Part shown: positions 24,551-33,600 of the stretch, in pieces | How positions within the stretch are numbered: the first letter of the stretch is position 1 | Layout: each line of letters starts with the position of its first letter | NCBI GenBank assembly: GCA_963839525.1 | Contig: CAWIVJ010000007.1 | Coordinates: forward strand, 186,001-250,000 | DNA: 64,000 nt | Direction of reading: 5' to 3' | Source of the DNA: CAWIVJ01 sp963839525 | Lineage (GTDB): Bacteria > Cyanobacteriota > Vampirovibrionia > Gastranaerophilales > Gastranaerophilaceae | Translations under genes and position numbers: made by a program | Notes under the pieces: generated by a model | Seen by the model: the letters and a program-made list of their open reading frames with translations, nothing else | Databases searched by the model: none | Told to the model about the DNA's origin: nothing

Positions 24551-25549
24551 TTAGCATAAATATTTTATAATTTCATCCGTAAATTCAGAACATTTTGCAC
24601 TGCCTCCCAAATCCGGCGTTAAAATATTTCCTTCTAAAGTTTTCAGCAAAGCTTTTTCAATTTTTTCAGCGTAAAAATTTTCACCTATATATTTAAGCAT
24701 TTCTATCGCGGATAATAATAATGCAGTAGGGTTTGCTTTATCCAGACCTGCAATATCAGGAGCAGAACCGTGTACAGGTTCAAAAACCGCAAATTTTTCT
24801 CCTATATTTGCCCCTTTAGCTACACCCAATCCTCCGATAAGTCCGGCACACAAATCCGACACAATATCTCCATACAAATTAGGTAAAACCAAAACATCAA
24901 ATTGTTCAGGATTCTGGACTAATTGCATGCAAAGATTATCCACTAAAATCTCTCTATATAATATATTTGGATACTCTTCTCTGATTTTTCTTACACCTTC
25001 AAGAAATAGTCCGTCAGAAAGTTTGCAGATATTTGCTTTAGACACCGCACAAACTTCTTTTCTATTATTTTTAACCGCATAATCAAAAGCAAATTGTGCA
25101 ATTTTTTCAGATGCTTCTCTCGTTATAACTTTTACACTTTCAGCTGTATTTTTATTAAGTTGGCGTTCTATACCTGCGTATAAATCCTGCGTATTTTCTC
25201 TTACCACTATAATATCAATATTATCAAATTTAGTTTTTACACCCTTTAGATTTTTACACGGTCTTAAATTTGCATACAAATCCAATTCTTTTCTTAAAGC
25301 AACATTAACCGAACGAAATCCTTTTCCTATAGGAGTTGTAACTGGAGCTTTAAGTGCGATTTTATTTTTTTTAATTGAATCAATAACTTCTTTGGGTAAA
25401 GGTTCGCCCGATTTTTCTACAGCATTAATACCCGCAAGCTGAATATCCCAATCAATATTTAATCCGCTTTTTTGAATTATTTTAATAACAGAATCTGTTA
25501 TTTCAGGACCAATTCCGTCACCCGGAATTAATGTTATTTTATTTTTCAT
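24551..25549 (-). CDS. NAD-dependent isocitrate dehydrogenase (isopropylmalate dehydrogenase superfamily)
   Basis: This 332-residue beta-decarboxylating dehydrogenase shows LIPGDGIGPEIT at 6-17, LRPCKN, VVRENTQDLYAG near 112 and the family signature NLYGDIVSDLCAGLIGGLG near 220, then FEPVHGSAPDIAG. The ENT(Q/E)D-Y-G loop and length favour NAD-type isocitrate dehydrogenase over LeuB; homoisocitrate dehydrogenase cannot be excluded. No other TCA or leucine genes are adjacent. It overlaps the small cysteine-rich gene upstream by 11 bases. Confidence 0.87.
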   Translation of the reverse strand: MKNKITLIPGDGIGPEITDSVIKIIQKSGLNIDWDIQLAGINAVEKSGEPLPKEVIDSIKKNKIALKAPVTTPIGKGFRSVNVALRKELDLYANLRPCKNLKGVKTKFDNIDIIVVRENTQDLYAGIERQLNKNTAESVKVITREASEKIAQFAFDYAVKNNRKEVCAVSKANICKLSDGLFLEGVRKIREEYPNILYREILVDNLCMQLVQNPEQFDVLVLPNLYGDIVSDLCAGLIGGLGVAKGANIGEKFAVFEPVHGSAPDIAGLDKANPTALLLSAIEMLKYIGENFYAEKIEKALLKTLEGNILTPDLGGSAKCSEFTDEIIKYLC

Positions 25550-25748
25550 TTTCGTTTTTTACTATCTTTAATGTTCTCTTAAACTCTTTGTAAAAGCCAC
25601 AGTTTTTCACTGTTAAATTATCCTCTAAATATACGACCCCCTGACCAAGAGCTTCCAAAAGCGGGCAAGCAATCCCTCTTGCATAGTTATCACAAGTAAG
25701 GCATTGGTCGTCATCTTCTATGTAAACAGTATAATCTACACAATACAT
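25539..25748 (-). CDS. Small cysteine-rich hypothetical protein
   Basis: This 69-residue protein begins MYCVDYTVYIEDDDQCLTCDNY and has five cysteines (near 3, 16, 19, 28 and 50), which could bind a metal. It has no signal peptide or membrane segment. The C-terminus is basic. It overlaps the start of the isocitrate dehydrogenase gene by 11 bases, so the two are co-translated. TATAAT lies exactly 6 bases upstream of the ATG and there is no ribosome-binding site, which indicates a leaderless message. The function is unknown. Confidence 0.6.
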   Translation of the reverse strand: MYCVDYTVYIEDDDQCLTCDNYARGIACPLLEALGQGVVYLEDNLTVKNCGFYKEFKRTLKIVKNENEK

Positions 25749-25754
25749 ACTATA

Positions 25755-25760
25755 ATTATA
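25755..25760 (-). promoter_or_regulatory. -10 box of a probable leaderless promoter
   Basis: TATAAT on the minus strand ends 6 bases before the ATG of the cysteine-rich gene. It would drive that gene and the isocitrate dehydrogenase. Confidence 0.55.
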
Positions 25761-25840
25761 CTACAACATGTCCACATTTGTAAAATAAAAAATATTTATA
25801 GTATAATATTTTCAGTAATTTCATATATTGGAGAGAAACA

Positions 25841-26509
25841 ATGGATAAATTCGAAGTTCAAAGTAAAACTACTGAAAATTCAATTTTAAATCAATCAGAT
25901 TATAACAAAATATTAAATTATGTTCCGACTGTAATTGAAGCATCTTCAAGAGGAGAAAAATCTTTTGATATTTTTTCAAGATTACTTAGAGAAAGAATAA
26001 TTTTTCTCGGTGAAGAAATTGATGACGAAGTAGCTAACTCAATTATTGCACAATTATTGCTGCTTGACAGTGAAAACCCTGAAAAAGATATTATGCTATA
26101 TATAAATAGCCCCGGAGGTGTTATTACATCAGGACTGGCAATTTATGACACGATTAAACTCATTAAAGCAGATGTTTCTACCATTTGCCTTGGTGAAGCC
26201 GCAAGTATGGGAGCATTCCTTTTATCTGCAGGGACAAAAGGTAAAAGAATGGCTTTACCAAGTGCCCGAATAATGATTCACCAACCATTGGGCGGCGCTA
26301 AAGGTCAAGCAACGGATATAGAAATTGAAGCAAAAGAAATTGTGAGAATGAAAAATGAATTAAATGCTCTTTTAGCTGAACATTGCGGACAGCCCATTGA
26401 AAAAATTAAAGCTGATACCGAACGCGATTATTATATGTCTGCTCAACAAGCTCTTGATTACGGGCTTATAGATAAAGTTATTACGAGCTCGGTTATTGAA
26501 TCTAAATAA
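25841..26509 (+). CDS. clpP: ATP-dependent Clp protease proteolytic subunit
   Basis: ClpP forms the tetradecameric serine-protease chamber used by ClpX or ClpA/C. In this 222-residue protein the active Ser lies in GEAASMGAFLLSAG (near residue 122), His in RIMIHQPLGGA (near 147) and Asp in the C-terminal ERDYYMSAQQALDYGLIDKV. GGAGAG precedes the ATG at a normal distance. The N-terminal extension of about 25 residues is slightly long and probably removed. No clpX follows; the gene is monocistronic and ends in a strong terminator. Confidence 0.96.
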   Translation: MDKFEVQSKTTENSILNQSDYNKILNYVPTVIEASSRGEKSFDIFSRLLRERIIFLGEEIDDEVANSIIAQLLLLDSENPEKDIMLYINSPGGVITSGLAIYDTIKLIKADVSTICLGEAASMGAFLLSAGTKGKRMALPSARIMIHQPLGGAKGQATDIEIEAKEIVRMKNELNALLAEHCGQPIEKIKADTERDYYMSAQQALDYGLIDKVITSSVIESK

Positions 26510-26510
26510 T

Positions 26511-26542
26511 AAAAAAACCCCGCAAATTTTGCGGGGTTTTTT
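26511..26542. terminator. Bidirectional intrinsic terminator
   Basis: AAAAAAACCCCGCAAA pairs with TTTGCGGGGTTTTTT. It has T-runs on both strands and serves both clpP and the convergent flagellin gene. Confidence 0.92.
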
Positions 26543-26566
26543 AAATCATATATTTCAGCTTATTGA

Positions 26567-27409
26567 TTAACCTTGAATCAACGTTAATGCAATTTGTGGC
26601 GCTGAATTTGCCTGTACCAACAATGTTGCAGATGCTGACTGCAGTATTTGCGCTGCAACATATGAAGCCGATTCTTCTGCTACGTCTGCGTCCGATATCG
26701 TTGACAGAGCCGATATCAAGTTTGTTTGCTGAACAACTAAACCATCTGCTACTGCATCTAATCTGTTAGCTGCTGCACCTATATCAGTTATTCTTCCGGT
26801 AATATCATCAATAACCCCATCAATTGTACTCAACATTGAAGAAATCTGTTCACTTGTACCACCTGTAATAGTTGCTGATAATTCAGTATCTATAGCGTCT
26901 AAATTAACACTGTTAAAGATATTACCGCTAAGTTCAAGAGTATCTCCTGCTTCTGTACCTACTTGAAGTATAACACCATCACTGGTACTTCCATCTAACA
27001 ATTTTTTGCCGTTGAATGATGAAGCTTTTGCCAAATCGTCTATTTGAGCTAAACGAGCGGTTACTTCAGCAGAAATTGCTTTAAGGTCGTCTGTGGAATA
27101 AGTTCCGTTAGCTGCCTGCTCCGTCAAGTCACGTACACGTTCCAAATTTGCTTCAATAACATCTAAAGTCCCTTCAACAGTAGCTACTAAATCTTGACCA
27201 ATTGCTGTATTATCTGAAGCTATTTTTGAACTGGAAATTGTTTTACTTAATGTAATAGATACTGCGTATCCTGCCGCATCATCTGATGTTTTATTAATTT
27301 TTGAACCTGATGACATTCTCTCCATCGCAGTGTTCATTTTTTCTGTTGCATTAGTCAAATTTTGTTGAATACGCAACGCCTGCATGTTTGTGTTTACCGT
27401 AATAGCCAT
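26567..27409 (-). CDS. Flagellin, short form (copy 1)
   Basis: This 280-residue flagellin has conserved N- and C-terminal D0/D1 helices (MAITVNTNMQALRIQQNLTN and the C-terminal ...LVQANSAPQIALTLIQG) joined by a short central part, so there is almost no variable outer domain. The DNA is nearly identical to the neighbouring copy over long stretches, including the last 90 bases and a few bases past the stop. AAAGGAGTCAATT precedes the ATG in both. No other flagellar gene is in the window. The upstream region shares an operator-like element with copy 2. Confidence 0.95.
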   Translation of the reverse strand: MAITVNTNMQALRIQQNLTNATEKMNTAMERMSSGSKINKTSDDAAGYAVSITLSKTISSSKIASDNTAIGQDLVATVEGTLDVIEANLERVRDLTEQAANGTYSTDDLKAISAEVTARLAQIDDLAKASSFNGKKLLDGSTSDGVILQVGTEAGDTLELSGNIFNSVNLDAIDTELSATITGGTSEQISSMLSTIDGVIDDITGRITDIGAAANRLDAVADGLVVQQTNLISALSTISDADVAEESASYVAAQILQSASATLLVQANSAPQIALTLIQG

Positions 27410-27536
27410 AATTGACTCCTTTCAAATAATTCCTTCCTTGTGTATCTTTTAAATTAAACTAAAACCGAACGGGGCTATAGTTTCTACTCTCTCTTCTTGC
27501 TAATGATTACGGTCTTATTTCAAACATCTTTATTCT

Positions 27537-27568
27537 AATTTAGTTTGATTTTTCTTATACTTTAGTAT
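27537..27568 (-). promoter_or_regulatory. Conserved upstream element of flagellin copy 1
   Basis: On the minus strand ATACTAAAGTAT, 8 bases, then TCAAACTAAATT. The same two blocks with the same spacing occur before copy 2. ACTAAA appears twice, 22 bases apart, about two helical turns. A TAAA...CCGTAAT pair closer to the gene is a weak match to a sigma-28-type promoter. Confidence 0.5.
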
Positions 27569-27583
27569 GATTTTTAAAAAAGA

Positions 27584-27619
27584 AAAAGGAACCACATACA
27601 AAAGTACATGATTCCTTTT
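27584..27619 (-). terminator. Intrinsic terminator of flagellin copy 2
   Basis: On the minus strand AAAAGGAATCATGTA pairs with TATGTGGTTCCTTTT (G-U pairs allowed) and is followed by a U-rich run. It lies between the two flagellin genes. Confidence 0.75.
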
Positions 27620-27656
27620 GGATTTAATCCATTTATACAGCTTATCAGCTTATTGA

Positions 27657-28499
27657 TTAACCTTGAATCAACGTTAATGCAATTTGTGGCGCTGAATTTG
27701 CCTGTACCAACAATGTTGCAGATGCTGATTGCAGTATTTGCGATGCAACATACGAAGCAGATTCTTCTGCTACGTCTGCGTCCGATATCGTTGACAGAGC
27801 TGATGTTAAGTTTGTTTGCTGAACAACTAAACCATCTGCTACTGCATCTAATCTGTTAGCTGCTGCACCTATATCAGTTATTCTTCCGGTAACATCTGAA
27901 ATAACTGTGTCAATTGTACTCAGCATCGAAGTGATAGCGTCACTTGTACCACCTGTAATAGTTGCTGATAATTCAGTATCTATAGATTCTAAATTAACAC
28001 TGTTAAAGATATCACCGCTAAGTTCAAGAGTATCTCCTGCTTCTGTGCCTACTTGAAGTATAACACCATCACTGGTACTTCCATCTAACAATTTTTTACC
28101 ATTGAATGATGAAGTATTTGCTAATGATTCAATTTGACCTAAACGAGCTGTTACTTCAGCAGAAATTGCTGTAAGGTCGTCTGCGGAATAAGTTCCGTTA
28201 GCTGCTTGTTCTGTCAAGTCACGTACACGCGCCAAGTTTGATGCGATAACGTCTAAAGTCCCTTCAACAGTTGATAACAAGTCGTTCCCGATTGCAGCAT
28301 TGTCAGATGCTACTTTTGAACTGGAGATTGTTTTACTTAATGTAATAGATACTGCGTATCCTGCTGCGTCATCTGATGCTTTGTTAATTTTTGAACCTGA
28401 TGACATTCTCTCCATTGCAGTGTTCATTTTGTCAGTTGCGTTAGACAAATTTTGTTGAATACGCAACGCCTGCATGTTTGTGTTTACCGTAATAGCCAT
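27657..28499 (-). CDS. Flagellin, short form (copy 2)
   Basis: This 280-residue paralogue of the adjacent flagellin has the same length, differing mainly in residues about 70-130 and 180-205 (for example LSTVEGTLDVIASNLARV against VATVEGTLDVIEANLERV). The near-identical ends suggest recent duplication or gene conversion. Each copy has its own promoter region and terminator, so both may be expressed independently, perhaps in different parts of the filament. Confidence 0.95.
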   Translation of the reverse strand: MAITVNTNMQALRIQQNLSNATDKMNTAMERMSSGSKINKASDDAAGYAVSITLSKTISSSKVASDNAAIGNDLLSTVEGTLDVIASNLARVRDLTEQAANGTYSADDLTAISAEVTARLGQIESLANTSSFNGKKLLDGSTSDGVILQVGTEAGDTLELSGDIFNSVNLESIDTELSATITGGTSDAITSMLSTIDTVISDVTGRITDIGAAANRLDAVADGLVVQQTNLTSALSTISDADVAEESASYVASQILQSASATLLVQANSAPQIALTLIQG

Positions 28500-28996
28500 A
28501 ATTGACTCCTTTCAATTGATTCTAGCTTACTTCCGTGTTTTTTCACTCTACTCTAGCGGAACAAAATTAGACTTAAAACCGGACGAGGCAATAAACATAT
28601 TCTTATCCCACATACTCATATTACGACATTTTCATACTTTATTAATTCAAATTTAGTTTGAATTATATGATACTTTAGTATAAAACTTTTTTGTGTACTT
28701 TTAAAGTGTATGTTTGTAAAATAAAACAAATCTTAATATTAAAAAGAAGTCAAATTAACTCCAAATAGCGTAAGCAGTATATTTAAGCTATATATATATT
28801 ATTTACAATGTAAACTTTTTATTAATTTTTATTAAAATATGTTTTAAACTTTTAAAAAAGTGGAAACGTCTTAAAAAAACAAAAAAACTGCTTAATAAAA
28901 ATAAAGTTAATATTTTATAAAATTTATACTTACTTAAGCGATAAAAACTTTACATTAATTAATCTATTTACAATAAACTATTATAGTTGTATTATC
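28500..28996. other. 497-base gap between flagellin copy 2 and murA
   Basis: The left third holds the flagellin leader and the shared upstream element at 28650-28681. The remainder (28700-28960) is very A+T-rich with several poly-A and poly-T runs and no convincing ORF or hairpin. It probably contains the divergent murA promoter near its right end (TATAGT at 28982-28987). Confidence 0.6.
28650..28681 (-). promoter_or_regulatory. Conserved upstream element of flagellin copy 2
   Basis: Minus-strand ATACTAAAGTAT-8-TCAAACTAAATT, the same blocks and spacing as before copy 1, about 150-180 bases upstream of the start. The first block is an inverted repeat (ATACT/AGTAT). Confidence 0.5.
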
Positions 28997-29032
28997 ATGT
29001 TAGTATTAGAGATTGTTATACTTGGAGGAGCT

Positions 29033-30352
29033 TTGTCTGAAAAACTTATAATAAAAGGCGGGGTGCCACTAAAAGGTGAAGTCTTAATAAGCGGAGCAAA
29101 AAATGCTGTTTTAAAATTAATGGCTGCTTCTATTTTAGCAAAAGGTGAAACAAAGATTTATAACGTTCCCGATTTGACTGATGTTGATATTATGCTCAGT
29201 GTTATTCAAGGATTGGGAACAAAAGTTAAACATGATAAAAAAGAAAAATCTGTTTCGATTGATGCAACAGATATCTCAAACATTACCGCTGAATACGAAT
29301 TTGTAAGTAAAATGAGAGCTTCCTTTATAATTCTCGGGGCACTTGTTTCAAGATGTAAAGAAGCAATTGTTGCACTCCCCGGTGGTTGTGCAATTGGTGA
29401 GAGAAGAGTTGATTTCCATATTAAAGGTCTTGAGGCACTTGGAGCCAAAATTAAAATAGAAAAAGGCTACGTTCACGCAAAAGCATCTAAATTAGTCGGC
29501 GCAGATGTTTATTTAGATATTCCGTCTGTAGGTGCGACAGAGAATTTAATGCTGGCCGCCGTTTTAGCAGAAGGGTCAACTCGAATTCAAAACGCAGCCC
29601 AAGAACCTGAAATCATCGATCTAGCTAATTTTTTAAACACAATGGGAGCGGATATTTCAGGTGCAGGTACTTCTGAAATTATTATAAACGGGGTTAAACC
29701 TGAAAATATTCACGCAATTGAATATACAACAATACCTGACAGAATTGAAGCAGGAACTTATATGACTGCCATTGTCGCCACAAAAGGAAAAGGTATTATT
29801 AGAAATATATTTCCCGGTCACCTTACCTTTTTTAACGATAAATTGCTTAAAATGGGTGCAAATATAAAACTTATTGAACCAACTGCAATCGAGGTTTCAT
29901 GTAAAAATCGCTTAAGCTCAATAAATTTTGTTACTCAGCCGTATCCAGGTTTTCCTACAGATTTACAGTCCATGGCAATGGTACTTTTGACTACCGCTGA
30001 CGGAGTTGGAATTATCACTGAAAGCTTATATGAAAATAGATTTATGCAAGTTCCTGATTTAAGAAGGATGGGAGCTGATATCCATCAAGACAGAAATCAT
30101 GCTATAATTAAAGGTGTTAAGAAACTTACCGGGGCTACACTTTGTGCAAGTGATTTAAGAGCCGGTGCAGCACTTACAGTTGCAGGTTTTATGGCAGAAG
30201 GTACTTCAATTATAGAAAACCTTCATCACATAGATAGGGGTTATGAAAATTTTGAGGAAAAAATACGATTACTCGGGGGGAAAATTGAACGTTATAATGA
30301 AACCTCAAATCTTGGACAAAAAGAGGGGACTTATAATGAAACCAATTCATAA
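29033..30352 (+). CDS. murA: UDP-N-acetylglucosamine 1-carboxyvinyltransferase
   Basis: MurA transfers enolpyruvate from PEP to UDP-GlcNAc, the first committed step of peptidoglycan synthesis. GGAGGAG lies just before TTG at 29033, which gives the family's usual start (SEKLIIKGGVPLKGEV); the frame is also open to an ATG at 28997. SGAKNAVLKLMAA carries the Lys-Asn site; the catalytic loop reads PGGCAIGERRVDFH, with Cys near residue 113. The C-terminus GKIERYNE is normal, followed by a short extra tail. The next gene begins inside its last 17 bases. Confidence 0.95.
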   Translation: MSEKLIIKGGVPLKGEVLISGAKNAVLKLMAASILAKGETKIYNVPDLTDVDIMLSVIQGLGTKVKHDKKEKSVSIDATDISNITAEYEFVSKMRASFIILGALVSRCKEAIVALPGGCAIGERRVDFHIKGLEALGAKIKIEKGYVHAKASKLVGADVYLDIPSVGATENLMLAAVLAEGSTRIQNAAQEPEIIDLANFLNTMGADISGAGTSEIIINGVKPENIHAIEYTTIPDRIEAGTYMTAIVATKGKGIIRNIFPGHLTFFNDKLLKMGANIKLIEPTAIEVSCKNRLSSINFVTQPYPGFPTDLQSMAMVLLTTADGVGIITESLYENRFMQVPDLRRMGADIHQDRNHAIIKGVKKLTGATLCASDLRAGAALTVAGFMAEGTSIIENLHHIDRGYENFEEKIRLLGGKIERYNETSNLGQKEGTYNETNS

Positions 30353-30674
30353 GAGATGGTACGACCATGATCCTTTATTGTTAGAAGTGGTTGAGCTTTT
30401 AAAAAATTATCCTGAAGAATTAAAAGTTCAAGCAGAACTTTTTCTTCAAAAAATTGAAGAAAAAGTATCAAAAGAAGCAATAGAAAAATTTTATGCTCTT
30501 GTTAAACCTGTTAATGGAAACCGCTGGTACGATTATGATCCTGTTATTTCAAGAACAGTTGAACTGCTACGGGTTGTTCCTCCTGATATCCAAAAAGCTT
30601 GTGCTGAACGTTTTATTAGTACTTTAAGCGAAATGGGTGTGGAATACGAAAGACCAAATACTCAAAATAATTAA
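30336..30674 (+). CDS. Small hypothetical protein with an internal duplication
   Basis: The start at 30336 is chosen because GAGGGG lies upstream of that ATG; the frame is open further upstream to 30243. The 112-residue protein holds two copies of a motif: RWYDHDPLLLEVVELLKNYPEEL near residue 6 and RWYDYDPVISRTVELLRVVPPDI near 62, each followed by a helix with AExF. No signal peptide or known domain is recognised. It overlaps murA by 17 bases and its stop directly abuts the mfd start, so it belongs to a murA-mfd operon. Confidence 0.65.
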   Translation: MKPIHKRWYDHDPLLLEVVELLKNYPEELKVQAELFLQKIEEKVSKEAIEKFYALVKPVNGNRWYDYDPVISRTVELLRVVPPDIQKACAERFISTLSEMGVEYERPNTQNN

Positions 30675-33600
30675 ATGTTAAATCTAAACTTTGAAAAAAA
30701 TAAAAATTATTATTATCTTACAAATAATCTTCTGGTACCAAAATCATTTGTAATAACAGGCTTAACCTCTTTTTTAAGATTAATATTGCTGCAAAAGATT
30801 AAAGAAATTTCAAAAAAAGGCATTTTATTCATAACAGCAAATGAACAAAATGCTCTAAAATATCAAAATGATTTAAAAGCAGCTTTTGATATTGATGCAG
30901 AAGTTTTGCCTTATCAAAATGCATCAATGTATGAAAGTATTTCTACAAATTTATATGATTATTCAAAACAGTTGGAGATCTTAAATTCAAATAACGGTTT
31001 TATTATTGCTCCGGTTAAAGCCTTGCTTGAAAAATTTCCTACAAATAAATTTTTTGAGGAAAATTCGATAAATTTAAAAATTGGGGATGAAATTAGCATA
31101 AGAGAATTTTCTCAAAAACTTGTAGATTTAGGTTATAAACGTTCTACAATGGTAAGTGATATTTCAGAATTCTCAGTAAGAGGAGATATAATAGATGTTT
31201 TTTCACTTGGAGAATATCCTTTTAGAATTGAGCTTTGGGGTGATGAAATTGTTGATTTAAGATTTTTCAATAACGAAACTCAAAAAAGTATTGAGAAAGT
31301 TAAAGAAGTTTTAATCAAGCCTGTTTATAAATTCTTGGTAAAAGGTAAACAGGAAACGGTAAATGAATTACCTGAGTTTTTAAAAGAAAAAATTCAAGAG
31401 GAAGGCTACTTTGAAGGGATTGAAGTATATCAAAACTATTTAAACGATGATTTAGTAAGCATTTTCGATTATTTAAAATCTTCTCCTTATATTATTGTCT
31501 TTGATGAAACATCTGAAATTTTTTCAAAATATGAATTTATTGCCGAAAATTATCAAACTCAATATTTAGAAAATCTAAAATTAGGTTTAAATTATGAACT
31601 AAAAGACAAAAATCATTATGAAATTGAAGAATTTCATAACCAAACAGCAAGTTTTGTAAAAATAGGACTGAATAATTTTATAGACTTTAATTTTGGTGAA
31701 TTAATCGAATTTGATTCTCAACCGTTAAAGGGATTTTTCTCCAGTTTAGATGAAATTACAGAATATATTAAATCAAAACATGGATACCAGACAATTATAG
31801 CAACGGATTATCCCGAACGGGTAAATGAAATTTTTACCGAAAGTGGTGTCTTTGATATCACTTTAACTCAAAATCTTTCTTGTTCAGGATGTATTTTAAA
31901 CGACCTAAGAATAATTTTATTGACCGATAGAGAGTTATTTAACAAACGTCCAAAAGAAATTACTGCATCCAAACGCTCTTACTTTAAGGAAAAACAAGAA
32001 TTTATAGAAAGTATAAATGACATAAAAGAAGGAGAATATGTTGTTCATTCCGTACATGGAGTGGGCATTTATAAAGGACTTTGCCAGCAAGAAATTGACG
32101 GGCAATATAAAGATTACTTGACAATCGAGTATGCTAATAATGACAAATTGCATATGCCGGCAGAACAAATTAACCTTTTATGCAGATACAGGGGCTCGGG
32201 AGCATTAAAGCCCCGTCTTTCGCGTATGGGAGGGAATGATTGGACAAATACAAAAGCAAAAGTTAAAAAAGAGGTTGAAAAAATAGCTTTTGATTTACTA
32301 AGACTATATGCCAGACGTAAAATGCAAAAAGGAATCGAATTTGAACCTGATACTCCATGGCAGGTTGAAATGGAAGAAGCATTCGAATATGTTGAAACGC
32401 CTGATCAGATGAAAGCGATAATTGACGTTAAAACTGATATGGAAAGCGAAAGCCCCATGGATAGACTTATTTGCGGAGATGTAGGATTCGGAAAAACAGA
32501 AGTAGCAATGCGTGCAACTTTTAAAGCTGTCTCATCAGGAAAACAGGTTGCGGTTATTGTCCCTACTACAATTCTTGCAATGCAGCATTTCCAAACCATT
32601 GAGGAGAGGTTTAGACCTTTTGGAGTAAATGTTCAATTATTATCTCGTTTTAGAAGTTCAAAAGAACAAAAGCAAACCCTGAAAGATCTTTCTTTAGGGA
32701 CCTGTGACATTGTTATTGCGACACACAGGCTTTTACAAGATGATGTAAAAATTAAAAACTTAGGATTACTGGTAATTGATGAAGAACATCGCTTTGGTGT
32801 ACGCCATAAAGAAAAACTTAAAAAACTTAAAGAAAATATTGACATTATAAGTATGTCCGCTACGCCTATACCCAGAACACTTTATATGTCTCTTTCCGGT
32901 ATTAAAGATATGAGCGTAATTAATACTCCGCCTAGAAACAGGCTACCCGTAAAAACTTTTGTCGGGGAACATAATGAAACAAGCGTAAAAAATGCAATTA
33001 TACATGAACTTGACAGGGATGGACAGGTATTTTACCTCTATAATAGGGTTGAAACTATTGAAGAATTTAAATTAAATTTACAAAAACTTGTTCCAAATTT
33101 AAGGATAGCAGTAGGGCATGCAAAACTTGACGAAAAAACACTGGAAAAAGTTATGGTTGATTTCTCAAATAAAGAATTTGATTTACTGCTTTGCACTACT
33201 ATTATTGAGTCAGGACTTGATATTCCAAATGCAAATACAATTATAATTCATGATGCGGATAAATTTGGACTTGCTCAGCTATACCAGCTTAGAGGTCGGG
33301 TAGGAAGATGCGAAAGACAAGCTTATTGTTATTGCCTATACAAGAAAAACAAGAATTTAACACAAGAGGCGGTTCAAAGACTTAAGTCAATAAAAGAGTT
33401 TACAACTCTTGGAAGTGGATATCAAATAGCTCTAAGGGATATAGAAATACGTGGGATTGGAAATATTTTAGGAACAAAACAACATGGGCATATGGTTAAT
33501 GTCGGGTTTGATACTTACTGTCAACTTTTAGAAGAAACTGTTAATGAACTTAAAGGCGAAAAAATTGAAACAACTCCGCCCACTATTGTTGATATTAATG

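Noticed and set aside
26563..27859. Plus-strand ORFs opposite the flagellin genes
   Set aside because: They mirror each other because the flagellin genes are duplicates; no ribosome-binding site or independent support.
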